Counted from the stretch's first letter, positions 1 through 9,350 are shown. The stretch: 23,017 nt of DNA from Collinsella sp. AM34-10 (GCF_003469185.1 NZ_QSIL01000012.1:1-23017), one strand, 5' to 3'. The notes: generated by a model not told the origin, from the sequence alone. Program-made: numbers and translations.

Positions 1-1960
1 CAACCCCGGCGAGCGCTTCGCGCTCGTGGGCCCCAACGGCGCTGGCAAAACCACCATGCTCAAAATCATCATGGGCATCGACAGTCCCGACTCCGGCCAG
101 GTCCAGTACGCAAAGGACTGCCAGGTGGGCTACCTAGAGCAGGAAACTAATCTGGAACAAAAGGACACCACCATCCTCGCCGAGGTCATGGCCGCCGCCA
201 AGGAAATCCGCCGCATGGGCGAGCGCGCTAACGAGCTGCAGGCCCAAATCACCGAGCTCTCCGAGCAGGGCAAGGACGTCGACGCACTCCTCAACGAGTA
301 CGGCCAGGTCCAGGACCGCTTTGAGCACCTGGGCGGCTACGAGCTCGAGAGCAACGCCCGCAAGATCCTGTCCGGCCTGGGCTTTAAGGTCACCGACTTT
401 GAGCGCCCGTGCTCCGAGTTCTCGGGCGGCTGGCAGATGCGCATCGCGCTCGCCAAGCTCTTCCTGCGCCATCCCGACCTGCTGCTTCTGGACGAGCCCA
501 CCAACCACCTGGACCTCGAAAGCGTCCAGTGGCTGCGTGGCTTTATCGCCAACTACGACGGCGCCGTCCTCATCGTCAGCCACGACCGCGCCTTTATGGA
601 CGCCTGCGTCGACCACGTCGCCGCGCTCGAAAACCGTCGCGTGACCACTTACACCGGCAACTACAGCAGCTACCTCAAGCAGCGCGAGGACAACCTTGAG
701 CAGATGCGCGCCAAGCGCGCCGCCCAGGAGCGCGACATCGCCCACATGCAGGTCTTCGTCGACAAGTTCCGCTACAAGCCCACCAAGGCCGCCCAGGCCC
801 AGGAGCGCATCCGCAAGATCGAGCAGATCAAAAAGGAGCTTGTCATCCTACCCGAGGGCCACAAGCACATCGACTTTAAGTTCCCCGACCCGCCGCGCTC
901 CGGCGACATGGTCGTGGGCCTGGAGGGCGTCTCCAAGTCCTACGGCAACAAGCACATCTACAGCGACATCGACCTCAAGCTCTACCGCGGCGAGCACGTG
1001 GCGCTCGTCGGCCCCAACGGCGCCGGCAAGTCCACGCTCATGAAGATCATCGCCGGTCTGGAGCCGCCCACCACCGGCACCCGCGACCTGGGCACCAACG
1101 TGGGCGTGGCCTATTACGCCCAGCACGCGCTCGAGGGCATGACCGAGTCCAACACCGTCCTGCAAGAGATCGACACCGTCACGCCCAAGTGGACCGTGCC
1201 GCAGCAGCGCAGCCTACTGGGCGCCTTCCTGTTTAGCGACAACGATTCCATCGAAAAGCAGGTGCGCGTCCTTTCCGGCGGTGAAAAGGCGCGCTTGGCC
1301 CTGGCTAAGATGCTCGTGGCCCCCGAGGCACTTCTGTGCCTGGACGAGCCCACCAACCACCTAGACATCGACTCGGTGGACATGCTCGAGAACGCCCTGC
1401 AAAACTTCCCCGGCACCATCGTGCTGATCAGCCACGACGAGCACCTGGTGCGCGCCGTGGCCAACCGCGTCATCGACATCCGCGACGGACAAGTCACGGT
1501 CTACGACGGCGACTACGACTACTACCTCTACAAGCGCGAGGACCTCGCAGCCCGCGCCGCCGCCGAGGCGTCCACGGAGAGCGCGCCGGCCACGACCAAG
1601 TCCGCCAAGGCCAGCGCCGCCCAGGCCGACACCCCCGTCGCCGCCCCCAAGCCTGCCGAGGGCAAAAAGACCAAGGAGCAAAAGCGCGCCGAGGCCCAAG
1701 CCCGCGCTGCGCTCAACAAAAAGCTCAAGGGCGTGCGTAACCAGCTCAAGAAGATCGAGACGGAGCTCGACAAAAAGCGCGCCCGCTATGACGAGCTTAT
1801 GGAATTGATGGCGAGCGAAGAGCTTTATGCCGATCAAGACAAGTTCAACGCCGCGCTGGGGGAATATAACGGCCTTAAGCAAGAGCTACCCAAGCTCGAG
1901 GACGAATGGCTGGAGCTTTCCACCCAGATCGAAGAGGAGACCGCGCGTGAACTCTCGTAA
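1..1960 (+). CDS. ABC-F family ATPase (Uup/YdiF-like), 5' end outside window
   Basis: This is a soluble protein with two ATPase domains and no membrane segment, the layout of ABC-F factors that act on the ribosome. The reading frame is already open at base 2 and reads [18 protein letters not shown], so the true start lies upstream of the window; the GTG at 26 sits inside the first Walker A and is not a start. Domain 1 shows the signature FSGGWQMR and Walker [13 protein letters not shown]. After the linker, domain 2 shows [23 protein letters not shown] and [12 protein letters not shown]. An Ala/Lys-rich linker then leads into a C-terminal charged coiled coil (about the last 90 residues), typical of Uup/YdiF-type members. 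The substrate subgroup (translation factor or antibiotic-protection type) cannot be decided. The stop overlaps the start of the next gene by 14 bases. Confidence 0.93.
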   Translation, partial: NPGERFALVGPNGAGKTTMLKIIMGIDSPDSGQVQYAKDCQVGYLEQETNLEQKDTTILAEVMAAAKEIRRMGERANELQAQITELSEQGKDVDALLNEYGQVQDRFEHLGGYELESNARKILSGLGFKVTDFERPCSEFSGGWQMRIALAKLFLRHPDLLLLDEPTNHLDLESVQWLRGFIANYDGAVLIVSHDRAFMDACVDHVAALENRRVTTYTGNYSSYLKQREDNLEQMRAKRAAQERDIAHMQVFVDKFRYKPTKAAQAQERIRKIEQIKKELVILPEGHKHIDFKFPDPPRSGDMVVGLEGVSKSYGNKHIYSDIDLKLYRGEHVALVGPNGAGKSTLMKIIAGLEPPTTGTRDLGTNVGVAYYAQHALEGMTESNTVLQEIDTVTPKWTVPQQRSLLGAFLFSDNDSIEKQVRVLSGGEKARLALAKMLVAPEALLCLDEPTNHLDIDSVDMLENALQNFPGTIVLISHDEHLVRAVANRVIDIRDGQVTVYDGDYDYYLYKREDLAARAAAEASTESAPATTKSAKASAAQADTPVAAPKPAEGKKTKEQKRAEAQARAALNKKLKGVRNQLKKIETELDKKRARYDELMELMASEELYADQDKFNAALGEYNGLKQELPKLEDEWLELSTQIEEETARELS

Positions 1961-2243
1961 GGCCGCTGCCGTGGCGATGAGCATCATCGCCATCGCCTGT
2001 CGCATCTGCGGCATCTTTATGAGCGCGATGACCGTGCTGCTGTGCTTTAGCGGCCTCACCGCCAAGTTGCAGATTGTGGGCTTCGTCGTCGAGCTTTCGC
2101 GCGCACTGCCGAGCGCCATCGCCGGCTACGGCGTCATCACATCGCCCTTTGGCGGCGTGTTCCGCTTGGATTACGCCATCGTGGCCGTCATCCTGTTTGT
2201 GGCCGACTACCTGCTCACGCGCGCCTCGCGTCGCGTCCGCTAG
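1947..2243 (+). CDS. Small two-segment membrane protein, function unknown
   Basis: A GTG start at 1947 is preceded by a good Shine-Dalgarno (GAGGAGA, about 1933-1940) and lies inside the 3' end of the ABC-F gene, giving a 98-residue product. The frame stays open further upstream, but that part is only the out-of-phase shadow of the ABC-F gene. The protein has a hydrophobic stretch at about residues 6-33 and another at about 74-92, a Gly/Ser/Pro-containing loop between them, and a basic end (RASRRVR) that suggests a cytoplasmic C terminus. I do not recognise the family. It is followed after 9 bases by the site-2-type protease, so it is probably co-transcribed with both neighbours. Confidence 0.72.
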   Translation: MNSRKAAAVAMSIIAIACRICGIFMSAMTVLLCFSGLTAKLQIVGFVVELSRALPSAIAGYGVITSPFGGVFRLDYAIVAVILFVADYLLTRASRRVR

Positions 2244-2252
2244 GGGAGCGCC

Positions 2253-2936
2253 ATGTCCAGCAGCTACCTCATGAACCTGCTAGCCAGCGCCGTCGCCGTC
2301 ATCGTGGGCATCGTGATCCACGAGAGCGCACACGCCGCCGCGGCCTGGGCACTCGGCGATAAGACGGCCCGTTCGCGCGGACGCGTCTCACTCAACCCGC
2401 TCAACCATATCGACCCGTTTGGCACCATCATCCTGCCGCTGCTCATGCTTGCCGCCGGCGGCCCGGTGTTCGCCTTCGCCAAACCCGTGCCCGTGTACCT
2501 CAACAACCTCAAACACCCCAAGCGTGATGAGGTCCTGGTGAGCGCAGCCGGCCCCGCATCGAATATCGCGCTCGCATGCCTGGCCGCAGCCCTCATGCAC
2601 GCTGCATACGGCAACCTCTACGCCAGCATGTCCTTTGCCGTGGCGACGCAAATCATGAACTTCGGCGCCACCTTTATCGTGGTCAACCTGTCGCTTGCGT
2701 TCTTTAACCTCATTCCGATTCCGCCGCTTGACGGCTCGTCGATTATCGTGCCGTTCCTCAAAGGCAAGGCGCTCTCCACCTACTACCAGCTGCAGCGATA
2801 CGCCATGCCCATACTCATCATTGTGCTGTATCTGCTGCCCATGTGGACTGGCATCGACGTGATCGGCCGCTATTTCGACGTTACCGTGTATCCGTTGGCC
2901 GAGTGGCTGCTCAACTTCGCAATCGCCGGCATCTAA
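2253..2936 (+). CDS. Site-2-type zinc metalloprotease, peptidase M50 family
   Basis: A polytopic membrane protein of 227 residues. The zinc-binding motif HESAH (residues 23-27, HExxH) lies in the first membrane segment. A second family motif, NLIPIPPLDGSS, with the third metal ligand Asp at about 160, lies in a later segment. NPLNHIDPFGT (48-58) and GPASN (100-104) are also typical of short M50 proteases. These enzymes cut proteins within the membrane; the substrate here is unknown. The short form lacks PDZ or CBS domains, so it is not the RseP or SpoIVFB type proper. The start at 2253 has AGGGGAG just upstream. The protein precedes scpA, an arrangement I know from other Gram-positives, and an 84-base gap with a possible promoter separates the two. 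Confidence 0.9.
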   Translation: MSSSYLMNLLASAVAVIVGIVIHESAHAAAAWALGDKTARSRGRVSLNPLNHIDPFGTIILPLLMLAAGGPVFAFAKPVPVYLNNLKHPKRDEVLVSAAGPASNIALACLAAALMHAAYGNLYASMSFAVATQIMNFGATFIVVNLSLAFFNLIPIPPLDGSSIIVPFLKGKALSTYYQLQRYAMPILIIVLYLLPMWTGIDVIGRYFDVTVYPLAEWLLNFAIAGI

Positions 2937-2970
2937 GGTAAACTTACAGGTCGACCGTGCAAAACGGTCG
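2916..2970 (+). promoter_or_regulatory. Possible weak promoter plus small hairpin ahead of scpA
   Basis: TTCGCA (2916-2921) and TAAACT (2939-2944) are 17 bases apart, each matching four of six sigma-70 consensus positions. A 7-bp hairpin (CGACCGT / ACGGTCG, 2952-2970) lies near the predicted transcript start. This is one of the larger gaps in the housekeeping block, so a promoter here is plausible, but the match is weak. Confidence 0.25.
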
Positions 2971-3020
2971 CAACATGCACCCAAACCGCGCCGCGAAGGC
3001 GCCGTCAAAGGAGGTCGAAG

Positions 3021-3830
3021 ATGTCGTATCGCGTGTCGACGCAGGTCTACAGCGGACCGTTCGACCTGCTGCTGCAGCTGGTAACCCGCCAAAAAGTTGA
3101 TATCGGCGCCATCTCGATCAGCGAGGTGGCCGAGCAATACCTGGCCGAGGCCGAGCGTATCGAGGCGCTGGACCTGGACGTGGCGAGCGACTTTTTGCTG
3201 GTCGCGGCAACTCTTTTGGACATTAAGGCAGCCTCGCTGGTACCCCAGGAGGCCCCGCGCAAGACAGGCGACGGTGACGAGGACGACGAAGACCTCGAGG
3301 AACTCAGTGCGCTCGACGGCGACGCCCTGCGCGAAGTCCTGATCCAGCGCCTGATTGCCTACAAGCAGTTTAAAGGCGCGGCGGCAGCCCTTGGCGCGCG
3401 GATGCAGGCCGAGAGCCGCATGCATCCGCGCGTGGCCGGCCCCGACCCCGAATTCCTTGGCCTTATGCCCGACTACCTGGCCGGCATTACCCTGCGCGGC
3501 CTCGCCGTCATCTGCGCCGACCTGGACGGCAAGCGCCAGACTTTCCTGCTGGAAGCCGAGCACGTGGCACCGCATCGCGTGCCGCTCGACCTGACGGTGG
3601 CCTCGGTCGATCGCTTTACCATAGCTCACCAAACCTGCACCTTCCGCGAGCTGTTGGACGGCGATGCCACCACCGAACAGCTTGTCGTCACCTTCCTGGC
3701 CATGCTCGAGCTCGCCAAGCGCGGCTCGCTTACCCTGAGCCAGGACGAAATCTTTGGAACCATTCAAATCAATCGCGTCGAGGGCGCCGAGGCATACGTG
3801 CCCGGCGAGGGCCCCGAGCTCACCGAATAG
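3021..3830 (+). CDS. scpA: Segregation and condensation protein A (kleisin)
   Basis: ScpA is the kleisin that bridges the two heads of the SMC dimer and binds ScpB, compacting and segregating the chromosome. The 269-residue product starts with the family hallmark FSGPFDLLLQL in the slightly altered form YSGPFDLLLQLV (about residues 10-21). The conserved segment ISEVAEQYLAEAE and the LVAATLLDIKAASLV helix follow. An acidic linker (GDGDEDDEDLEEL) separates the N-terminal part from a C-terminal winged-helix-like part with FLAMLELAKRGSLTLSQDEI. The start at 3021 has a near-perfect AAAGGAGG nearby. scpB begins 11 bases downstream, the usual arrangement. Confidence 0.96.
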   Translation: MSYRVSTQVYSGPFDLLLQLVTRQKVDIGAISISEVAEQYLAEAERIEALDLDVASDFLLVAATLLDIKAASLVPQEAPRKTGDGDEDDEDLEELSALDGDALREVLIQRLIAYKQFKGAAAALGARMQAESRMHPRVAGPDPEFLGLMPDYLAGITLRGLAVICADLDGKRQTFLLEAEHVAPHRVPLDLTVASVDRFTIAHQTCTFRELLDGDATTEQLVVTFLAMLELAKRGSLTLSQDEIFGTIQINRVEGAEAYVPGEGPELTE

Positions 3831-3841
3831 GAGCGGCAACC

Positions 3842-4570
3842 ATGTCAACCCTTTCCACGCTGGAGGCAAACAGCCTCAAAGGCGCCTTGGAGGCGCTGCT
3901 GCTGGTGTCGAGCGACCCCGTGAGTGCGCCCGCGCTGGCAAGTGCACTGGATATCGCCCCGGGCGAGTGCGCATCGCTGCTCGCCGAGCTCAAAGTTGAG
4001 TACGAGGAGGCTAACCGCGGTTTTCAGCTGCGCGAGGTCGCCGGTGGTTGGCGCTTGTTTACGCACCCCGCCTACCACGATGTGGTAGAGGCCTATGTGC
4101 TGAGCTGGGACACGCAAAAGCTGTCGCAGGCGGCGCTCGAGACCTTGGCCGTTATCGCCTACCACCAGCCAGTCACGCGCGAGGTGGTCAAGGGCATCCG
4201 CGGCGTCAACTCCGACGGCGTCATTGCGTCGCTCGTGGACAAGGGCCTGGTGCGCGAGCTCGGCCGCGACCCCGAGCGCGGTCAGGCCATCATCTACGGC
4301 ACGACCAACGCCTTCTTGGAAAAGTTCGGTCTGCGCTCCACCCGCGACCTGCCCGATCTGGAGCAGTTTGCCCCCGACGAGCAGTCGCGCCGGTTTATCC
4401 GCGAGCGCCTGAGCGGTCGTAGCATTCAGTCCACGCTCGAGGAGCAGGCCGATGACCTGGACGAAGAGCGCGAACTGCTCGATACCGATGTTGAAGATGT
4501 TGAGGCAGTCGAGGACTTGGAAACCCTGGTCGTCGACGAGACCTCGGAGGATTTACATGACGAGGACTAA
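3842..4570 (+). CDS. scpB: Segregation and condensation protein B
   Basis: ScpB is the dimeric winged-helix partner of the SMC-ScpA complex. The 242-residue product shows the characteristic core LEALLLVSSDPVSAPALA at the N terminus, GWRLFTHP in the first winged helix, and LSQAALETLAVIAYHQPVTR followed by IRGVNSDG in the second. The end, from about residue 185, is a long, very acidic tail (EEQADDLDEERELLDTDVED and beyond), longer than in typical ScpB and probably disordered. The start has TAGGAG upstream and lies 11 bases after scpA. The 3' end overlaps an alternative start of rluB. Confidence 0.96.
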   Translation: MSTLSTLEANSLKGALEALLLVSSDPVSAPALASALDIAPGECASLLAELKVEYEEANRGFQLREVAGGWRLFTHPAYHDVVEAYVLSWDTQKLSQAALETLAVIAYHQPVTREVVKGIRGVNSDGVIASLVDKGLVRELGRDPERGQAIIYGTTNAFLEKFGLRSTRDLPDLEQFAPDEQSRRFIRERLSGRSIQSTLEEQADDLDEERELLDTDVEDVEAVEDLETLVVDETSEDLHDED

Positions 4571-4592
4571 CGAAGTAGGGGAGACGCGTGCC

Positions 4593-5519
4593 ATGGGCAA
4601 CGCAGTACCCGCAACCGACGCCCAGCCCGTCTACCCGCATACCATGCGCCTGCAGCGCTTTTTGGCGCGCGCGGGCGTGGCGAGCCGCCGCGGATCGGAG
4701 GACCTGATGACCGCCGGCCGCGTGACCGTCAACGGCCAGATCGCGACCGAACTGGGCACCAAGGTCGACGTCGACCACGACCATATCGAGGTCGACGGCA
4801 TGCCCGTCAAGCTCAACCAGGGCTCCGTGTACCTGATGCTCTACAAGCCGACCGGCTACCTCACCACCATGAGCGATCCGCAGGAGCGCCCTTGCGTGGC
4901 CGACCTGGTCCCGCGCGACCGCTTTCCGGGCCTGTTCCCTGTGGGCCGCCTGGACCGCGACACCACGGGCCTTTTGCTCTTTACCACCGACGGCGACCTG
5001 TCGCAGGATCTGCTGCACCCCAGCAAGCATGTTTACAAGACCTACCAGGCGCTCGTGGACGGCAACCTGACCGATCGCGACTTAGAACCACTCCGCCGCG
5101 GCATCGAGCTCGATGACGGCCTGTGCCAGCCGGCGATCTGCCGCGTCATTAACGCGCGCGAGGCCGAGGCCGTAGCTCCGCAAGGCGTTAAGCCCGGCAC
5201 CACCGCCGTGGAGGTCATCATCCGCGAAGGCCGCAAGAACCAGGTCAAGCGCATGCTGAGCAAGATTCACCACCCGGTGATCCGCCTGCACCGCTGCAAC
5301 TTTGCCGGCCTGGAGCTCAAGGATGTGGCCAAGGGCTCGTGGCGCGAGCTCACCGACCGCGAGGTGCAGATCCTCAAAGACGGCGGTATCCCGCCCAAGC
5401 AGGCCAGCTCCAAGCGCAGCGCCGCGCCGGCGACCAACACCGCGAGTCGCACGCGTCACCACGGTAGCCACGGCTCCGCGCCCAAGCGCAACACCTACCG
5501 CGAGCGCTACACGAGCTAG
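4593..5519 (+). CDS. rluB: Ribosomal large-subunit pseudouridine synthase, RluB/RsuA family
   Basis: A pseudouridine synthase of the RsuA family. An S4 RNA-binding domain comes first (MRLQRFLARAGVASRRGSED, about residues 18-66). The catalytic domain follows, with GRLDRDTTGLLLFTTDGDL carrying the catalytic Asp (about 121) and KNQVKRMLSKIHHPVIRLHR near the C-terminal core. A basic Ser/Ala/Arg-rich tail of about 45 residues follows and probably contacts rRNA. By analogy it modifies 23S rRNA near the peptidyl-transferase centre; the exact site is not deducible. Two starts are possible: ATG 4593 with AGGGGAG, chosen here, and ATG 4557 with GGAGG six bases upstream and a 14-base overlap with scpB. 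Downstream of scpAB is a common Gram-positive location. Confidence 0.93.
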   Translation: MGNAVPATDAQPVYPHTMRLQRFLARAGVASRRGSEDLMTAGRVTVNGQIATELGTKVDVDHDHIEVDGMPVKLNQGSVYLMLYKPTGYLTTMSDPQERPCVADLVPRDRFPGLFPVGRLDRDTTGLLLFTTDGDLSQDLLHPSKHVYKTYQALVDGNLTDRDLEPLRRGIELDDGLCQPAICRVINAREAEAVAPQGVKPGTTAVEVIIREGRKNQVKRMLSKIHHPVIRLHRCNFAGLELKDVAKGSWRELTDREVQILKDGGIPPKQASSKRSAAPATNTASRTRHHGSHGSAPKRNTYRERYTS

Positions 5520-5584
5520 GCAATCGCAAAGCCCCAGCGCCCGCGTCCCATACCAGCACGTCAACCACCGAAAGGAAGCATTGC

Positions 5585-6271
5585 ATGATCGTCGCCATCG
5601 ACGGCCCCGCCGGTTCCGGCAAGTCCACCATCGCCAAGGAGATTGCCCGCCAGCTGGGCTTTAACAAGCTCGACACGGGCGCCATGTATCGCGCCGTCAC
5701 CTTCGCCGCGCTCGACCGCGGCATCGACCTGGACGACGAGGCGGCCATTGACACCCTCGCCGAGCAAATCGAGATCCGCTTTACCAACGGCACCGGCGAG
5801 GACACGCGCCTGACCATCGACGGCAAGGACGCATCGGCCGCCATTCGCACCCCGCAGGTCGACGCCAACGTGTCCAAGGTCTCGGCCTACCCGGGCGTGC
5901 GCGCCGCCATGCTCATCCACCAGCGCCGCGCCGCCGAGGACCGCGATATCGTCGCCGAGGGTCGCGACATCGGAACCGTCGTGTTCCCCAACGCACAGGT
6001 CAAGGTCTTCCTGACCGCCGACCCGCGCGAGCGTGCCCGTCGCCGTGTGCTGCAGCGCCACCAAAACGACGCCCAGCCGCTCACCGAAGAGCAGCTTGAG
6101 GCCGAGGTCGACGAGACCCTCGACGCCCTCAAGCAGCGCGATAAGCTCGACAGCAGCCGCGAGGTCGCGCCGCTCGTTCCCGCCGAGGACGCGGTACATG
6201 TCGACTCCACCGCCCACACCATCGACGAGGTCGTCTCGATCATCGAGGACCTCATCAACCAAAGGAGGTAG
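5585..6271 (+). CDS. cmk: Cytidylate kinase
   Basis: Phosphorylates CMP and dCMP using ATP. The 228-residue product opens MIVAIDGPAGSGKST (P-loop at residues 7-15), then LDTGAMYRAVT, the nucleoside-binding VAEGRDIGTVVFPNA and the lid DPRERARRR. The length is normal for the family. The start at 5585 has GAAAGGAAG upstream. A 65-base leader separates it from rluB, and the acyltransferase gene begins three bases after its stop. The order cmk-plsC-ispH is frequent in Gram-positives, which supports all three calls. Confidence 0.97.
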   Translation: MIVAIDGPAGSGKSTIAKEIARQLGFNKLDTGAMYRAVTFAALDRGIDLDDEAAIDTLAEQIEIRFTNGTGEDTRLTIDGKDASAAIRTPQVDANVSKVSAYPGVRAAMLIHQRRAAEDRDIVAEGRDIGTVVFPNAQVKVFLTADPRERARRRVLQRHQNDAQPLTEEQLEAEVDETLDALKQRDKLDSSREVAPLVPAEDAVHVDSTAHTIDEVVSIIEDLINQRR

Positions 6272-6274
6272 CCC

Positions 6275-7003
6275 ATGCGCCTGTTTAAGCAGACGCCCGA
6301 GGATTACTACAACGCCCCCTACGCCGAGTTCCCGGCGCTCATCCGCGGCACCGTCGCCGTGGTCATGGGCATCCTGTGGGTCTTCTCCAAGCTCATGTGG
6401 CGTTGGAAGGTCGAGGACAGCGACCTGCTGTTTGAGCGCCAGGAAGGCCGCGGCAGCGTGGTCATCTGCAACCACACATCGATGGCCGAGCTCCTAGCTG
6501 TGGAGACGGCGCTGTTCTTTGGCGGCCGCCGCATTCGCCCCATTTTTAAGTCCGAGTTTGCGAAGAGCAAGATCGTGCGCTGGGCCTTTAGCCGCGTGGG
6601 CGGCATTCCCGTCGAGCGCGGCACCGCCGACATGAAGTGCCTGCGTGCCGCCCAGCATGCGCTGCAGCGCGGTGAGGACGTCCTGATCTTCCCCGAGGGT
6701 ACGCGCATCCGCTCGCGCGAGATCAAGCCCGAAGTCCACGGCGGCTTTGCGCTCATCGCCCAGATGGGTAAGGCACCCGTCAACCCGCTCGCCATCTGCG
6801 GCTGGTCCGATATTACGCCTGCGGGCAAAAAGATCATGCGCCCCAAAAAGTGCTGGATCCGCGCCGGCAAGTTAATTTCGCTTTCCGACGCGCCTGTCGA
6901 GCTCAAGCGCAAGGAGCGCCTAGCCTGGTTTGAGTCCGAAGCCATGAGTCGCGTCTACGCCATGCGTGATGACCTGTGCGCCGAGCACCCGGGCAGGTTC
7001 TAG
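6275..7003 (+). CDS. plsC: 1-acyl-sn-glycerol-3-phosphate acyltransferase, PlsC family
   Basis: Acylates lysophosphatidic acid to phosphatidic acid at the membrane. In the 242-residue product a hydrophobic anchor (about 24-41) precedes the acyltransferase domain. Motif I is NHTSMAE (66-72), keeping His67 but with Glu at the position normally occupied by Asp in NHxSxxD. Motif II lies around PIFKSEF, and GGIPVERG and motif III FPEGTRIR (139-146) are intact. The HX4E variant is unusual; it may be functional or may mark a related acyltransferase. Together with plsY and gpsA downstream, it supplies glycerophospholipid synthesis. The gene follows cmk by three bases with AGGAGG as ribosome-binding site. 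Confidence 0.88.
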   Translation: MRLFKQTPEDYYNAPYAEFPALIRGTVAVVMGILWVFSKLMWRWKVEDSDLLFERQEGRGSVVICNHTSMAELLAVETALFFGGRRIRPIFKSEFAKSKIVRWAFSRVGGIPVERGTADMKCLRAAQHALQRGEDVLIFPEGTRIRSREIKPEVHGGFALIAQMGKAPVNPLAICGWSDITPAGKKIMRPKKCWIRAGKLISLSDAPVELKRKERLAWFESEAMSRVYAMRDDLCAEHPGRF

Positions 7004-7005
7004 CC

Positions 7006-7905
7006 ATGGACGAGGAAGTCATGAACACCGCCGAGGCTGTGCCCGGCAAGGCAGACGCCCCCACTATCGAAATCGCTGCCCACGCCGGCACCTGCTACGG
7101 CGTACAGCGTGCGCTCGATATGGCGCTGGCCGCTGCGCCGCAGGCAGGTGAGTGCACTCAGGTCCATACCTTGGGTCCGCTCATCCATAACCCGATCGTG
7201 GTACGCGAGCTCGCCGAGGCAGGCGTCGGTCTGGCCGACACCTTGGACGACGCCACGTCGGGCACTGTGATCATCCGCGCCCACGGCGTGGTGCCGCAGG
7301 TCATTGATGCCGCTCGCGAGCGTGGCCTTAACGTCGTCGACGCCACCTGCCCCTACGTGAAGAAGGTCCACGTGGCGGCCGAGCGCCTGGTGCGCGAGGG
7401 CTACCGCGTGATCGTCGTGGGCGAGCCGGGCCACCCCGAAGTCGAGGGCATCCTGGGCCACGCCGGCGATGACGCGCAGGTCGTGAGCTGCGCTGCCGAT
7501 GCGGACGCGCTGTCGCTCAAGGGTAAAGTGGGCTTGGTTGTGCAGACCACCCAGACTGCGCAGAACTTGGCCGAGGTCGTGGCTGCTATCACCCCGCGCG
7601 TGCAGGAGCTGCGCGTGATCAACACCATCTGCGCCGCCACGAGTGAGCGTCAACAGGCAGCAGCCACACTTGCCAACCGCTGCGACTGCATGGTCATCGT
7701 GGGCGGCAAGAACTCGGGCAACACCCGCCGCCTGGCGCAGATTTGCGCAGACGCCTGCGAGCGCACGTATCACATCGAGGAAGCTTCTGAGCTCCAAGCC
7801 GCGTGGTTTACCGACGCTCACCACATCGGCATCACCGCCGGAGCCTCCACCCCGCAAGAACACATCGAGCGCGCCGTCGAGCGCATCAAGGAGCTTTGCC
7901 GCTAA
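7006..7905 (+). CDS. ispH: 4-hydroxy-3-methylbut-2-enyl diphosphate reductase
   Basis: Last step of the MEP isoprenoid pathway, making IPP and DMAPP from HMBPP with a 4Fe-4S cluster. The three cluster cysteines are visible in family context: GTCYGVQRA (Cys30), VDATCPYVKK (Cys115) and INTICAATSERQ (Cys209). Substrate-binding motifs RAHGV, GEPGHPEVEG and GGKNSGNTRRL are also present. The length of 299 residues is normal and there is no S1-domain fusion. The start is uncertain: ATG 7006, two bases after plsC, or ATG 7021 with GAGGAAG; a GTG at 6976 inside plsC is less likely. Confidence 0.95.
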   Translation: MDEEVMNTAEAVPGKADAPTIEIAAHAGTCYGVQRALDMALAAAPQAGECTQVHTLGPLIHNPIVVRELAEAGVGLADTLDDATSGTVIIRAHGVVPQVIDAARERGLNVVDATCPYVKKVHVAAERLVREGYRVIVVGEPGHPEVEGILGHAGDDAQVVSCAADADALSLKGKVGLVVQTTQTAQNLAEVVAAITPRVQELRVINTICAATSERQQAAATLANRCDCMVIVGGKNSGNTRRLAQICADACERTYHIEEASELQAAWFTDAHHIGITAGASTPQEHIERAVERIKELCR

Positions 7906-7907
7906 CC

Positions 7908-9350
7908 ATGGACCAGACCGTACCCGCATACGCCGCCGAGGTGGCCGATTACGGGCGCAGCCGCGACCCCGAGCCGGGTGAGGGCGCGCTCGTAAAGAAC
8001 GTGCGTCCCGAATCGCCCGCGTGGGATGTGGGTATCGAGCCGGGCATGCGCGTGCTCACGGTCAACGGTGAGGCGCTCACCGACATGATCGTGTGGCTCT
8101 GGGAGGCCGACGATGATACCGTCGACCTCGAGGTTTTCGACCCGCGCGACGGCACCGTCACCCCCGTCGAGCTCGACCGCTTTCCCGGCGAGGATTGGGG
8201 TTTGGAGTTCGATGGCCCCATCTTCGACGGCATGCGTACCTGCGTCAACGCCTGCGTGTTCTGCTTTATGACCATGCTCCCCAAGGGCGGCCGCTCCACG
8301 CTCTATATTCGCGACGACGACTATCGCCTAAGCTTTTTGCAAGGCAACTTTGTCACGCTTACGAACCTCACCGACGAGGACGTGCAAAACGTCATCCAGC
8401 GCAACATGAGTCCCATGAACGTGTCGGTCCACGCTGTGAGCCCCGACGTCCGCCGTCGTATGATGGGCCGTAACGCCCAGCGAGGCATGGACGTACTCGA
8501 GACCATCATGGCCGCCGGCATCGAGATTCACGCGCAGATCGTGTTGTGCCCCGGCATGAACGACGGCGAGGAGCTGGAAAAGACCCTGCGCTTTTGCGAG
8601 GAGCACGAGCAAATCACAAGCCTGGGCATTGTGCCGCTCGGTCTTACCAAACACCAAAACCGCTTTAGCTGGTCATACAGCGACAAGCCCGAACTGGCGC
8701 GCGAGACCATTGCCATGATCCGACCGTTCCAGGACCGCGCCTATGAGCGCTTTGGCCGCCACACCTTCCAGATGAGCGACGAGTTCTATCTGGACGCCGG
8801 CATCGATCCTCCAGAGGCAGACTTTTACGACGGTTACCCGCAGTACTACGACGGCATCGGCATGATCCGCTCGTATCTAGACGAGACCGACGACGTGCTT
8901 GCCGCCTATACCGAGCGTCTGGCCCGCGTCCGCGAGGCCATCGCCGCCCGCAGCCAGCATCTGCTGTGCCTCTCGGGCGCCAGCGCACGCGACACGGTGG
9001 CCCGCTTTGTGGAGTCGCCCCAGGGACTCGCCGGCACTGTCACGGCCATCAAGAACCGCTACTTTGGCGGCAACGTGGACGTGACCGGCCTCATCGTCGC
9101 GTGTGACATCTTGGAGCAGCTGCCCCAAGATCTGTCGGGGGTTATGCTCTTTGTGCCTAAGCTCATGTTCAACGCTGACGGCATGACGCTTGACGAGTAT
9201 CATCGTGACGATTTACTCGCAAGCCTTACCAGTCGCGGCGCCGAGGTTCATGTGGTGTCAACCATGCCGCATGAGCTGCTCGATACCCTGGAGCATATCC
9301 TTGGCATTGTGCCTGCCGACTCTAACACTTCCACTGAACCTACCCATTAA
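7908..9350 (+). CDS. DUF512 family protein with PDZ-like N terminus and radical-SAM-type cysteine motif
   Basis: The 480-residue product matches the widespread but little-characterised DUF512 Fe-S protein family. A PDZ-like domain lies at about 25-90 (GALVKNVRPESPAWDVGIEPG). A CX3CX2C motif follows (TCVNACVFCF; Cys112, Cys116, Cys119) with the family sequences LPKGGRSTLYIRDDDYRLSF and GNFVTLTNL, and the DUF512 region occupies the C-terminal half. The spacing of the cysteines equals that of radical SAM enzymes; the reaction is unknown. ATG 7908 was chosen because it lies two bases after ispH and begins family-like sequence; a longer upstream frame is the shadow of ispH. It sits immediately before der, a conserved neighbourhood in Gram-positives, hinting at a ribosome-related role (inference). 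Confidence 0.88.
   Translation: MDQTVPAYAAEVADYGRSRDPEPGEGALVKNVRPESPAWDVGIEPGMRVLTVNGEALTDMIVWLWEADDDTVDLEVFDPRDGTVTPVELDRFPGEDWGLEFDGPIFDGMRTCVNACVFCFMTMLPKGGRSTLYIRDDDYRLSFLQGNFVTLTNLTDEDVQNVIQRNMSPMNVSVHAVSPDVRRRMMGRNAQRGMDVLETIMAAGIEIHAQIVLCPGMNDGEELEKTLRFCEEHEQITSLGIVPLGLTKHQNRFSWSYSDKPELARETIAMIRPFQDRAYERFGRHTFQMSDEFYLDAGIDPPEADFYDGYPQYYDGIGMIRSYLDETDDVLAAYTERLARVREAIAARSQHLLCLSGASARDTVARFVESPQGLAGTVTAIKNRYFGGNVDVTGLIVACDILEQLPQDLSGVMLFVPKLMFNADGMTLDEYHRDDLLASLTSRGAEVHVVSTMPHELLDTLEHILGIVPADSNTSTEPTH

Noticed and set aside
2388..3869. 493-residue minus-strand open frame across the protease and scpA
   Set aside because: It is a codon-phase shadow of G/C-rich genes with clear family motifs on the plus strand; its composition is low-complexity His/Ala/Gly-rich.
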